The notes: generated by a model not told the origin, from the letters alone. A stretch of 64,000 nt of DNA from Owenia fusiformis (GCA_903813345.2 CAIIXF020000008.1:7200366-7264365); one strand, 5' to 3'; positions 34,838 through 45,977 are shown, counted from the first letter of the stretch. Made by a program: numbers and translations.

Positions 34838-35710
34838 TTATGCATGACTTATGTTTCTATCGATTTCTGTACTGTCATCAGATACTTTTAGTTCTACTGG
34901 TAACGTATTGGGATAGGACCTATCAGGAACACCCTCGAAGATATCAAGCTCTATACTGTTTTCCTTCGGGGTCTTCCTTTTTCTGCGCAATAACACCAGC
35001 ACTACAGACACTATTATTATTAGAATGAGAACGGAGACAGACACAGCTCCTACAATTACAATTGTAATGTCACCATTTTGGATGAGAGAGACTTCTGAAT
35101 TGTATTTAGGCGTGCTGTTCGGTATCTTTGAGTCGTGTTGATTGTTAAGAGTGGCATCGTCTTCAAATGTGTTTTGGTTCCGGTCTTTCTGAGGGACTCG
35201 TGTATGGGTGTCGTAATTTTCAGCTGTGAATTCATCCTGTGTGGCTTTTTCTGGGGATTCGCGAAAGCCCTGTGCACCTTTGCCCACATCATCCGAAAGC
35301 AAATTTGGAATGTTGGGAAGAGTATCTTGGACGGATGTCTTTTCACCGCCATGTATTTGGACTCCTTTATTTTTTGAAGGATTGTTCATTGATTGGGCAC
35401 CTTTATCAACATACAGGTTGCGTGTACTAGACCCACTCTTTGTGGTGCTAAATTGGTTGACCGGACTGAAATGTTCCAATGAAGCAGGCGTGCCATCCAG
35501 GCTTGGGGAATCTCGTTGGAGTTGAAGGTCGCTTTTCTCTGGTTTAATTTGGCCCAATTTGGTACTAGCGGATACTGGTTTGTTTGGTTTAATGTGCCCC
35601 CTGTTGGCAGCGCTTATATGATTCTTCACAACGTAGTTATGATACTTTATCATATCATTAAACCTACTTATGAAGTTAGGTTGTGTGCAATCACAAGCAT
35701 GGATTCGGAT
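34838..35710 (-). CDS. Membrane protein exon 2: ectodomain, membrane helix and tail
   Basis: 873 bp ending in a stop codon. The acceptor TTTTACTTTCAG precedes ATCCGAATCC. The frame is open for 290 codons, far longer than chance in this AT-rich sequence. It has the hydrophobic segment about 70 residues before the end and a charged cytoplasmic flank. The only cysteines outside the leader are the CDC pair at its start. Confidence 0.82.
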   Translation of the reverse strand: MRIHACDCTQPNFISRFNDMIKYHNYVVKNHISAANRGHIKPNKPVSASTKLGQIKPEKSDLQLQRDSPSLDGTPASLEHFSPVNQFSTTKSGSSTRNLYVDKGAQSMNNPSKNKGVQIHGGEKTSVQDTLPNIPNLLSDDVGKGAQGFRESPEKATQDEFTAENYDTHTRVPQKDRNQNTFEDDATLNNQHDSKIPNSTPKYNSEVSLIQNGDITIVIVGAVSVSVLILIIIVSVVLVLLRRKRKTPKENSIELDIFEGVPDRSYPNTLPVELKVSDDSTEIDRNISHA

Positions 35711-36919
35711 CTGAAAGTAAAACAAGGTGAACTCATGATAAACTAGGGTAAGTTTCAGTCAATGTCCATATGAGTAAAATGTTGATCCACGCCAGTTTCC
35801 ATATTACTTTGATGTACATTTTACGTCCCTGATAAATATCTTTGCCCCACTATTCAACTTTTTAAATACATATCACATCAATACATATTTTCAATGACTA
35901 AGCTAGGTGGAGCAGCGTTATATATAAAATATCTGCTAAGTTGTGGTTCTGGAAATTTACCGACATCGTTTAAAACCTCTCATACGAAGGCCTTAAACAT
36001 GTGTTTCTGGATCGAGTGGACAGATATACGAAGTGCATTGCAACTGGGGTTGAATATTTTGAAGGAGAATAAATATTAGCAGAAAAACTATATAAACATG
36101 ATTAAACTACAGTCTGTTGACAGATGACACTCCTTAATGTTAGACATTTTCAAAACTGCAGCTTAGCACAATTTTTTATAAAAAACGCTGCTCCACCTAA
36201 TTCAATCATTTAAAATATGTATTGACTCTGTGTCGCTACTAATGAACCAATTTAAATGAAACTCAGACAGTCTCAAGCAAACTTACTACCCTGTCTCTTG
36301 TAAAAGTTTGAGCATCCAACTCCTCTTATTATAAAATCTAGAGCCAACGGTAAGAAACTTTTTGATCGGCCCTTGTATAATAAAATTTGCCTCAAAATGC
36401 TGTTTATCCTTAAAAAACTCAAAAGTTACAAAGTACGATCGGAAGGAATGGTTCATAGTACTTTTTCAACGAGAACCAAAAGTGTTGGTTCACCAACGAA
36501 CATTTTTGTCACATTAAACCCATTATTTGGATTAACAATTGCTACACCAGTACTATCGCAATGTTAAGATCACAATGACCGAGTGTGATTAGATTGTATT
36601 CAAACCGTTCGGTACAATTCGTAATATGAGCGATGTAAGAAATAAAGAACCATGTTCTTGTTGTTAACAGTGTTTTTCATACCAAAAGGTTATGACGTGA
36701 CAGAGACCCCATAACACAATCAAAAATGTTTTATCATATTTCCTCAAATAATATCAATGAAAACATTGTTGTAAAAAGTGTGTAATAGGTCCATAAAATT
36801 CGTAAATTCGTTGTCGGAAATCCAAAAATGATAAGAAGAAATGGTAACAACATATATTTTAAAAATATTTTTCTACTTACATAAAGTATGATGCAGCAAA
36901 TGAAAATATATCGATCCAT
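34838..36919 (-). CDS. Type I membrane protein of unknown family (gene span, two exons)
   Basis: Exon 1 (36919-36881) and exon 2 (35710-34838) join in phase 0 into 303 residues. Residues 1-13 plus the start of exon 2 form a signal peptide ending near HACDC. A hydrophilic, Ser/Thr/Asn/Pro-rich, low-complexity ectodomain of about 200 residues follows. There is one membrane helix (about ITIVIVGAVSVSVLILIIIV), a basic stop-transfer RRKRK, and a 45-residue acidic tail. Composition suggests a disordered, possibly O-glycosylated stalk protein. The CDCTQP start after the leader faintly recalls the Cys-x-Cys start of TIMP/netrin modules, but the rest of that fold is absent. The intron carries a small inverted-repeat element. 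The start codon lies four bases from a recent tandem duplication. Confidence 0.75.
35878..36225. mobile_element. 348-bp MITE-like element in the membrane-protein intron
   Basis: Terminal inverted repeats of about 70 bp begin TCAATACATATTTTCAATGA and include GGTGGAGCAGCGTT in both arms. The interior is non-coding. No certain target duplication was seen. Confidence 0.75.
36881..36919 (-). CDS. Membrane protein exon 1: start of signal peptide
   Basis: 39 bp encoding MDRYIFICCIILY and ending at a strong donor GTAAGT, phase 0. With exon 2 it gives a leader with a hydrophobic core. The match of a signal-like start, a consensus donor and a compatible phase supports linking it to exon 2. Confidence 0.7.
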
Positions 36920-36922
36920 CCT

Positions 36923-38127
36923 GTTTGAGCAAGGGCGTTACAATACCCGGGAATTTATCGGTTCGTGCAGTACTTGTTTGTGATAGCGCCCTCTGTAGGT
37001 CACTGTGCTTATAGCCTACATTAATACGGGGTAGGATATCGGGAATTCGGTCAGTTTCCATCCGTCGATTTCGCTATAAATTGAACCAAGTGTGACCACT
37101 TTATCCACTTAAACAATTTGATAATTGATTAAATCTTTAAACAAAATCGATAAACACGTTATACACTTCCTATCTCCTTAGAAATTAGCATGTATTTATG
37201 GATTGTGTTTTCGAACAAGGCTCGACCCAAACCAATAGGGAAATCCTTATGCTAATTAGTATGACGTCATATTTTCCTGGGGAATCCTAGATTTCAAAGC
37301 CTCAGTCTGTTATTGTGTCAAATGTAAACGCTCTTTTGCAGACAGAAAATTGACAGATTAGCTTTTAACTTTCAGCTTTGATGTTTAAATATTCTGTATT
37401 TCTACCGGACTTCTTGCTGAATATCATATAATGTTATAACTTGATTTGGACCATTGCCTGATTGATCATTCTGAAATTTTGATTGTGACCGTATGATTGA
37501 TTGGCGAGAAAAATAATTCCTATTGTTTTCCAGCGAAGTCAAAATGTTACAGCATGAGTTATAATGTCGAGTTTGCATCACGTTAAATTCTGCTAGTGAT
37601 TAGAAGTCCATGCACAAGCATACACATAACTTGAGAGACAAACACACCCAGGCTCCAGGCCGTGGATGGAAATATAAAACTATTTAAGGCACAAGCTGGT
37701 ATTTAATAGACCGATATGTAGTGTCTGCCATGTATTGAAGGTAAACAATCTGCATTATTAATGTTACTTCTATCAATACATGGATTGTGCAATGGAAAAG
37801 CAATGGCACAATCACAAATGTGCATATCAATCGTGAATATCTCTCGGTTCAAAGCTTATTTCCAACAGAATCGTGTCAAAATATGTGTCTGAGTAACAGT
37901 TATACATTATAAGATCGCAAACTCTTACCAATTATCAGCCGAATGGCTCATTTTCAACGAAATGTCCTTAAGACAACAGCCCTGGGTCGCGCCTGAGACC
38001 AAAAACTATTTCAAATAGCCCTCCCCTAATTATATTGGATAATCACATTTATGCGTGCGCGCGCAGCTCATCCACTGAACGAAACGCCACTTCCCGCTGA
38101 AATCACCGGGTATTGATCTTTCCCTTG
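36923..38127. repeat. 1.2-kb tandem duplication, copy 1
   Basis: Copy 1 (1205 bp) is followed directly by copy 2 (38128-39336) in the same orientation, about 97-98% identical by eye. GTTTGAG occurs at all three boundaries, a 7-bp microhomology. Copy 1 contains CTAATTAG and TGACGTCA (full CRE) and immediately precedes the membrane-protein start codon on the minus strand. Confidence 0.95.
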
Positions 38128-39336
38128 GTTTGAGCAAGGGCGTTACAATACCCGGGAATTTATCGGTTCGTCCAGTACTTGTTTGTGATAGCGCCCTCTG
38201 TAGGTCACTGTGCTTATAGCCTACAGTAATACGGGGTAGGATATCGGGAATTCGGTCAGTTTCTATCCGTCGATTTCGCTATGAATTGAAGCAAGTGTGA
38301 CCACTTTATCCACTTAAACAATTTGATAATTGATTAAATCTTTAAACAAAATCGATAAACACGTTATACACTTCCTATCTCCTTAGAAATTAGCATGTAT
38401 TTATGGATTGTGTTTTCGAACAAGGCTCGACCCACACCAATAGGGAAATCCTTATGCTAATTAGTATGACGTCATATTTTCCTGGGGAATCCTAGATTTC
38501 AAAGCCTCAGTCTGTTATTGTGTCAAATGTAAACGCTCTTGGGACGCTCTTTTGCAGACAGAAAATTGACAGATTAGCTTTTAACTTTCAGCTTTGATGT
38601 TTAAATATTCTGTATTTCTACCGGACTTCTTGCTGAATATCATATAATGTTATAACTTGATTTGGATCATTGCCTGGTTGATCATTCTGAAATTTTGATT
38701 GTGATTCATGGTTGATTGGCAAGAAAATAATTCCTATTGTTTTCCAGCGAAGTCAAAATGTTACAGCATGAGTTATAATGTCGAGTTTGCATCATGTTAA
38801 ATTCTGCTAGTGATTCGAAGTCCATGCACAAGCATACACATAAGAGACAAACACACCCAGGCTCCAGGCCGTGGATGGAAATATAAAACTATTTAAGGCA
38901 CAAACTGGTATTAATAGACCGATATGTAGTGTCTGCCATGTATTGAAGGTAAACCAATCTGTATTATTAATGTTTCTTCTATCAATACATGGGTTGTGCA
39001 ATAGAAAAGCAATGGCACAATCAAAAATGTGCATATCAATCGTGAATATCTCTCGGTTCAAAGCTTATTTCCAACAGAATCGTGTCAAAATATGTGTCTG
39101 AGTAACAGTTATACATTATAAGATCGCAAACTCTTACCAATTATCAGCCGAATGGCTCATTTTCAACGAAATGTCCTTAAGACAACAGCCCTGGGTCGCG
39201 CCTGAGACCAAAAACTACTTCAAATAGCCCTCCCCTAATTATATTGGATAATCACATTTATGCGTGCGCGCGCAGCTCATCCAATGAACGAAACGCCACT
39301 TCCCGCTGAAATCACCGGGTATTGATCTTTCCCTTG
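38128..39336. repeat. 1.2-kb tandem duplication, copy 2
   Basis: 1209 bp. It differs from copy 1 by scattered substitutions, a 12-bp insertion (a local duplication giving CTCTTGGGACGCTC, near 38540) and a 5-bp deletion near 38843. It includes the same TGACGTCA site. No frame is conserved between the copies in a way that suggests coding. Confidence 0.95.
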
Positions 39337-39845
39337 GTTTGAGGGAACAAGTAAAAATAAAATCGATCCTCGTTCAGTTTCGGTTTTATAGAAATTAATG
39401 ATAATGTTTAAATGATTATTGATCAATACTATAGGGAATTATTTCACTGGGAATTCCGTCGTGACCATAACGATTAGATATAGTTCAATTTTTTAATTAT
39501 ATTAATCCATTCATCTGATGAATATGAATCAAACATATTTTCTGTAGGTTTCAGTTTTTCTTATGAATCATTTGATTGGTTTCGATTCTATCTAGGGGAT
39601 TCCCCTGGTAATATGGATTAGTCAATTGTCTTTATCTTTATTAATGGCAAATTTGTTACCTCAAACTGTAAATAATTTTATTTGGTGCTAGCTTACAATA
39701 TCGCGATGAACAGGATTATTCGGAAAATTAAATTAAATTATGTACAAAACTCGCCCATGGTATTTCATAACAAAGTATGCACGTAGCACGACGTACACCA
39801 AACTTCTATGAACGACTGGACACACTCAGTACACACAGGTGTTAA

Positions 39846-40823
39846 AGGAATGTTACTTGCCAAACCATCTCTCTCCTCATATGGTAGCTATAACCATATA
39901 CAAGTATATGCTTGCCATGTTTAGCAAAACACGCAAAAATGTTTTGATATGGTCAAAGATCACTTAGAAATATTATGCTCAATTCCTGTAAGCTGCCATC
40001 TTTTAAAATTTCACACAGGAAGTGATGTCATCGACTCTCAACTTTGCATAAGAGGAGGGAAAGCCCCAGAGTTTCAAGATGACAGACATAATTACCTCTC
40101 TTGCTTACCACCTTCGTTCGTTCGAATTTTCATCGGCTAGTTATCAAATACTACACTTCGATGGTATGTTATAATTGATATAGGCATATTCCGTACACCT
40201 TTCTTTATCTTGATGTGAAATGAGAAGCTATGATATTGGTTAACACGCCAGAAATGAACATAATATTATTCGAAGCGTATTTCGAAAATTTTGAAACCGC
40301 CATTGATGACGTCATTTGTTTGGCGACTTTTGACCAATCAGCGACCGTGTCATCTCAATACAGATTTACATTATAAGCGTATGTCATCTTTGAACCCTGG
40401 TGTTTCTCCCTCTCTGACTTTGCATATAGCATTAGGTGAGGAGCTATTAATTACAAAACCAGCTAAATATTCTTTTTCAACTTTGTATCTTATTTAATCC
40501 TTCTGAAAATCTCTTCTTTTATTCTAAGTTGACAAGCCCTGAAAATATTTTTGCACAGAAAGTAATGATCACTTGTCTAGAAGTGATTTTGTGCTACTTT
40601 CCTATACTGTTATGGGCAAGGTTATAGAAGTTGAGAGTTGATGACATCACTTCCTGCAAGAAATCTTAAAAGATGGCAGCTCACTGGAAATAAGCACTAG
40701 ATTTTTAAATGATCAATATTGAGCATATTAAAACATTTTCCCATGCTTTGCTAAATATGGAAACTATATATATGATTATAGCTACCATATCAAGAGAGAA
40801 AGGGTCTGGCAAGGAATATTCCT
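39846..40823. mobile_element. TTAA-flanked 0.98-kb inverted-repeat element
   Basis: Outer ends read AGGAATGTTACTTGCCA (left) and, inverted, AGGAATATTCCTTGCCA (right), bounded by TTAA at 39842-39845 and 40824-40827. Inverted similarity extends about 200 bp inward on each side (for example GGAAGTGATGTCATC at about 40018 against GATGACATCACTTCC near 40640). The interior has no recognised gene. End type and target fit a Kolobok- or piggyBac-like non-autonomous element. Confidence 0.8.
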
Positions 40824-41376
40824 TTAAGCCACGATGATACCATGAGCACATGCTTTGAGGATCCGCGTTGTTTGAACCTACCGCCGAGCTCACTTATACA
40901 TCAAGACCCGTTACACAGTCATGATACCGCCGAGCAAGCTCATTGCATCATCGGATCTGCTTTACCTCCGTGGTACAGGCATGTATGGATGAAAGCAGTG
41001 TTTTACTCCATCTATGTTGTCTTTGAATCAATAGGAATTTAGTATAAATAACTACTATCTAGGATTTAGAAGATTTATGACTCATGTTATCATATGGTTT
41101 ATTGTTCATGAAAAGTTGCATGCACAGGACCCTTAACTAAAGGAGGAAATTAAATTCACAAAAAGCTTCACCAACCTTTTTCACTTTTTTAATTTTTCAC
41201 CTTTAGCACCGATTTAGTAATAGAAAACTAAATTTGGAATAAATCATTATTCACAGAATGTGCTCGTTTGTACTACATAATTTAGTGGCCTTATGAGTGA
41301 ATTAGTCTTAAAAGATGCTATGGATACTAAGGTGTCATTTAGTACACTGGTTAAGGATATCGTCGAGACAAATTAC

Positions 41377-41382
41377 TTTATT
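41377..41382 (-). terminator. AATAAA polyadenylation signal for the GTPase gene
   Basis: AATAAA on the minus strand, about 30 bp past the stop codon at 41411. It is a plausible but unproven 3' end. Confidence 0.4.
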
Positions 41383-41410
41383 TACATTTAAATATGAGCC
41401 TCCACATAAA

Positions 41411-42055
41411 TCACAATGGATGCTGATAATCCATATATGGAACTGCTTTTCGTCTTTCCCTGTACATGGGAATAGTAAAACCATCATCTGTATCAGTGTC
41501 TGTTTGTATGGTATCACTTGATCGCTGGGGCAATGCACCTGGCCTTATTACACTACTACTGCGCCGCAATCCAACCGGGATTACTTTGTTCATAATGCGC
41601 ATGGGCAATGACTGTTTGTCACCAGTAGTGTCATCTGTGTTTGGGTCTTCCATTATTTCTACACTTTTGTTACGGCGTTGTGGCGGACGAGGGCTACGCC
41701 GTGTATGGAACTCCCTGTAGAGTTGCTCGACTATATCATGCGCACTGTCTACTGATTCACGAACAGATGTATCCAAGAAGATAGGACAGTTTAAATCCTT
41801 CGCTCGTTCTTCTCCTTGTGCTTCCGATACCAGTCTTTCGTTGATTTTGTCATTTTTATTGCCAACAAGGGCCACGGGGATATCTGCAAGGAGAGATACG
41901 ACACTGGAACTACTTTTTCTACCCTTCTTGGCACGATTTATTAGAAACTTAAGTCTGGTACACTCATCAAAGCTGCATCGGTCTGTGACATCATAGATGA
42001 GAATAAATCCATCCGCCCATTTGAGATTACCATCTAGATGTAGAGATTCTTCCTC
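41411..42055 (-). CDS. GTPase exon 4: switch II to C-terminus
   Basis: 645 bp from the acceptor ATTATTTCAG to a stop. It begins EEESLHLDGNLKWADGFILI, then YDVTDRCSF, a Lys/Ser-rich loop KKGRKSSSS before VALVGNKND, the DTSV motif, and an extended tail (RRSPRPPQRRNKSVEIMEDP and beyond). Residue 77, the place of Gln/Glu after DTAGQ in Ras, is Glu. The loop between G3 and G4 is longer than in Ras. Confidence 0.93.
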   Translation of the reverse strand, partial: EEESLHLDGNLKWADGFILIYDVTDRCSFDECTRLKFLINRAKKGRKSSSSVVSLLADIPVALVGNKNDKINERLVSEAQGEERAKDLNCPIFLDTSVRESVDSAHDIVEQLYREFHTRRSPRPPQRRNKSVEIMEDPNTDDTTGDKQSLPMRIMNKVIPVGLRRSSSVIRPGALPQRSSDTIQTDTDTDDGFTIPMYRERRKAVPYMDYQHPL

Positions 42056-45000
42056 CTGAAATAATATCGATCATTGTTAAATAGCGCAGGAGCAAGGAAC
42101 CAAAATTTAACAAAGCACAAGGTGAACATTGTCGTATTTAAGAATTAAAGGTGGCATTCAAAGTCATCCAGCATCAAAATCTGATCAGTTCTAGTTCTGT
42201 CACACAAAAATTGATATCCCTCAAAAATTTTAATCAGTCCCTCTAGCAGGCTGTCTGAAAATTTGCAGACACAAGAAAGGTTAACGCCCCCACCCGCCAA
42301 GCTGGTGACAATAAAACATGAACATACGACAAAGTCATACCATACCAAGGATCCAGTAATGCACACAATTCATTGAGAGTGTAACCTCAAAATACATAGG
42401 ATTTAAAAGCAAATTACCGCTTTGCTCATTTTCACTGACAGGTAATGGATACTATATATTGATTTGTTGAGATCGTTTGAAATACTTTATACAAATAAGT
42501 TAAACTAAATGAGAAAGTAGCCAATCGCCAACACGACTGTTGTTAATTATGAGAAACAAATTTGAAATCCGTATCATGATGCGATTGTTTAATAAGTAGA
42601 TTTATCAAAAGCGTTTGATTCAATATGAAACTTGGATATCGTGGAATAGCCTATCTTTGAAAAATTCGGGTCACAAATGGCAACATATTCTCTGATTTAA
42701 CACCCTTATAAAGAATATAATCCAATCCTGTCGAAGTTTTCGAAATACATTATTCTAAGGCTCTAAATATTTAAAATATCGATTTCATTAATATGCTATC
42801 GAGTCTATCGAAATGATCGATGTTTCCGAATTGATTGCTTGTATAATTAAGAATTATAGACCGATGAGTAGGTATTATAGCGACGAATAAATACAGCAGG
42901 GCTAGGCACAAACGTTTTCTGTACCCCGAACGACCAAGGGAGTGAAGGGTTCGAAAGCTTTTGTGCTTAGCTCTAAGGTATTTATTACTTGATAGAACAC
43001 CTGATCTGAGTTCTCTTTTACGATTCAAACATGAAAACTCATCAAAATGTTTTTAATACCCAATAAATTACATGTAGATAATCGAAGAATCGAAAATATC
43101 GAAAATAACCAGGATAAACCTATTTTTATGGAGTACATCAGAGCTCTGTCATAGGGCCGTTTTTATTCAGTCTACATTATTCATAGATGGCGCATTTATC
43201 TAGAATATTTGAAATGATGATAAGAGACTAATATGAGACTAATGTCACAGCGAACTGCTTGAAAGAGTAATTAAATCGATACTTTGGACGAGATAAACAC
43301 GAACGTCAAGTTGACATCGTAGAAGTGGAAAAATAGAGTCGAGCTACCTTTACCTGCCGTTCACTTACCTGTCCCGCTGTGTCCAGTACTTCAACTTCTA
43401 CGTCATCTTTATTAAGCTCTAGACGAACTACATATTTCTGTTCTAAAAGCATATTGAAATCATCATAAACATAATGCTAAACTAACACCTGAGTAGCTAT
43501 TTTCTATAATAGATGGATAAATAGATGACAGTATGCGTATTGGCAGGGCCATAATACATGGAAACCTATAGCACGAGCCTGGGAGCAAGTCACTAATTGC
43601 TTGGTTTATCAAGTATGTCAATTTGGATTACATAAGATAATGAATTGATAAAATGCAAATCTCCTTAAATCTCACCAAAGCGAGACTTCAACGAGATTTC
43701 AAAGCTTTTTAGAAAACCTTCTATTGCAATTGACAATTAGCTTTTCATACAATTTTGGTTGTTGACAAGTTGGATAGATTTTTCCTCCCAGTAACAGCTT
43801 TATATTAAAAGATTTGCAGATTCGTTTTCTGGGGGACCTTTGACTAAACAAAAAGCTGTATAATGAGTAGTTCAGCTTTAGCTGTCCAAGTATTACTGTT
43901 TTTTCAAACATGACATCAAATAAGCGTGAAATATAGTTCAGTTGGCAGGAAGATGTGTATTTGTCAAGATTGCTATAAATCTTGGTAAACGAAAATGCAT
44001 TGACATAAATACTTCAGAAAATATATGAGCAAATCATTTGGATTGATATCTAATTGTTGTTTTGTTTTGATGATAAGTGCTTTGTGTTTTGATAAAAACC
44101 AAGTTTTACAAGATGTAAACATTAACGATACTACTTCACATCTCAAGTAACACTGCAATTTTAGAATGCATATCCTTACCTAGTGTCGGGTCGTACTCCC
44201 CGATGAATCGTCTCGTCAATAATCTCACGGTGAACGCTAAAAAAACATAATTGTATAATGTTCAATTATTTATTTGATAAATATCTTATATCTACAAATC
44301 TGGGGATTGTGGGAATCATCCGTGGTATTTTGCGAGATGGTTGTGATTTGAGTAAGTTTCAAGCATTGGTAATACATTCGGGGTAGAGTATTGCATGCTT
44401 TCCTTTTTTACACTGTTTTGATTCTCGGTCATGTTTTAGTATACTTGGATTTTACATCGTTTTATTTTATTTTCTGCTTTCATTCTAATTGAGTGCAGAG
44501 TCTTCTTCTAAACTAACGACGAAGACGAAGTCCTGTTTTTACAACTGCCTTGCTTCAAGACTATTACCCTGCGTGCAGAGTCTAGTTAAACTTAAACTGA
44601 AGACGAAGCTCTCTTTTAAGATCAGTGAAGTCAAACGAATGCAAAGGGTACAAGACTATGGACTTGTCTTTCTATTTCAACAACAGTTGTTGTTAGAGTA
44701 GATAGTCCAGGGTCTGGAAGCAACAATACTCTTTTTAAGAAGAAAATCAAGCTAAACAGTAAACGGGTAGTTTTTTCTTTCTCATTTTGTATGTCTTAAA
44801 AGTTTGCTGCTACGCACTGCGTGTAATATTAACATAAGTTTTAGATCGCACAAAATTCAAATTAATCAATTATTAATCAAATAATTAATAAAAAACATAA
44901 ATTAGCGTATATTTCAAGAATATTGAATAACAATTTATATCTACTTCTCTTTGATTTTTGACATAATCACTCGTGCCACCCATTTTGCTACCACTCAATA

Positions 45001-45977
45001 TATTTCTAAATTGTATGATTGGCTCATAACAAGAGGTCTCTTAAAGAAACACCCAGCAATAATACTTTATTTAGGTATTTACTACACATATCCTCTGACC
45101 TCACCTCAGATTGTTTTCATTTGGGTATTTACCACTATGACCACTAAACATGTACATAAACCATTGCTTCAATTTTTCAATGTATCTTTTATTTACTGGA
45201 AATTCCTATCAGCGATAAATTCTGTGTTCGGAGTTTGCCCGACGTTAATGTTCACGTTGAGTTAATGTTTTTGTACATTTTGCTATTCATGCGGAGCAAT
45301 AAACATTTTAGCATTGTATGAATCGACTAAGCTCGGTTGGACAGATGGCATCTTGACGTAGTTAATCTGCTTTGAAGCGAGTAGATTAACGTATACCTGA
45401 GCAAAGTGACACACAGATATTTGTCCCGGAGCCTCGATTGACCATTGGGGGTCAGTACAGAGAAAAAGTTCATGTGATGTAACGATTCCATCATTCTCCT
45501 TGAACCCATGGACATTCAATAGTCTATTGAAAGCCCATGTTGAACCTGATAATTTTTTATTTCATAGTTTTCACATTCAAAACCATTTGAGAGATATGTA
45601 ATAACAACTTTTTATACGTCTCTGATGTAATGAGTAAAAGTGAAAGCAAGCAAGTATGCAATATTACCGATCACCTCGTAATTACGGCTAAGCAATCTTT
45701 TCCATAAAATTAGGTCACGAGGCATTTTACTAATTTGTCACCGAACACCGACCGCCGAACGCCTAACACCATCCACAGAAAAGTTGGAGACTATAACAAA
45801 ATGCTACCACTTGCGGCGGTACATGACATGGATAGCTGCTTTTGCATAAAATGACTACTTCCTCATTGATTATCTTTACTGACCTGATTTTCCTACTCCA
45901 CTTTGACCAAGAACGACAACCTTGAACGGCTTCTTAGAGACGTTTGATAATCTTTGGATCATCTTCGGTGACGACAT
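41411..45977 (-). CDS. RERG/RASL-like small GTPase (gene span, four exons)
   Basis: Exons 45977-45884, 44236-44180, 43442-43369 and 42055-41411 join in phase into 289 residues. All G motifs are present: P-loop GQSGVGKS (24-31), switch I FIGEYDPTLE with Thr49, DTAGQ (71-75), NKND (141-144) and a DTSV in the G5 place (170-173). EYDPTLE and the DVTDRCSF segment resemble RERG and RASL11/12 rather than classical Ras. The 115-residue C-terminal part after NKND ends in a basic Ser-rich tail and PYMDYQHPL, with no CAAX box, as in the RERG branch. The protein should bind and hydrolyse GTP; membrane attachment by prenylation is not expected. The start at 45977 has a better context than an in-frame upstream ATG at 46016. 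Confidence 0.93.
43369..43442 (-). CDS. GTPase exon 3: beta2-beta3 and DTAGQ
   Basis: 74 bp, acceptor TTTTAG, donor GTAAGT. It encodes EQKYVVRLELNKDDVEVEVL followed by DTAGQ, ending exactly after the glutamine in phase 0. Confidence 0.94.
44180..44236 (-). CDS. GTPase exon 2: switch I
   Basis: 57 bp, acceptor TTTTTTTAG, donor GTAAGG, phase 1 at both ends. It encodes AFTVRLLTRRFIGEYDPTL, the alpha1 helix and effector loop. FIGEYDPTLE is close to the RERG/RASL switch I. Confidence 0.94.
44565..44650 (+). mobile_element. TACCCT mini-element, copy 3
   Basis: 86 bp starting TACCCTGCGTGCAGAGTCTA and ending GCAAAGGGTA, flanked by perfect 9-bp duplications CAAGACTAT. It lies in intron 1 of the GTPase gene. 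A partial, diverged copy precedes it at about 44490-44530. Confidence 0.85.
45884..45977 (-). CDS. GTPase exon 1: start codon and P-loop
   Basis: 94 coding bp ending at the donor GTCAGT, phase 1. It encodes MSSPKMIQRLSNVSKKPFKV and then VVLGQSGVGKS. The ATG chosen has A at -3. The upstream in-frame ATG at 46016 would add 13 residues (MYLRLETGGIDAN) but has T at -3. Confidence 0.9.

Noticed and set aside
34838-36919. TIMP/netrin-type protease inhibitor identity for the membrane protein
   Set aside because: Only a Cys-x-Cys start after the leader is shared; the remaining cysteines of the fold are absent.
38807-39061. 84-codon minus-strand frame in copy 2 of the tandem duplication
   Set aside because: It is not preserved in the nearly identical copy 1, so it is not under coding constraint.
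44951-45265. 104-codon plus-strand open frame with hydrophobic stretches in the GTPase gene intron
   Set aside because: Hydrophobic content is expected from AT-rich codons; no family signature or neighbouring exons.
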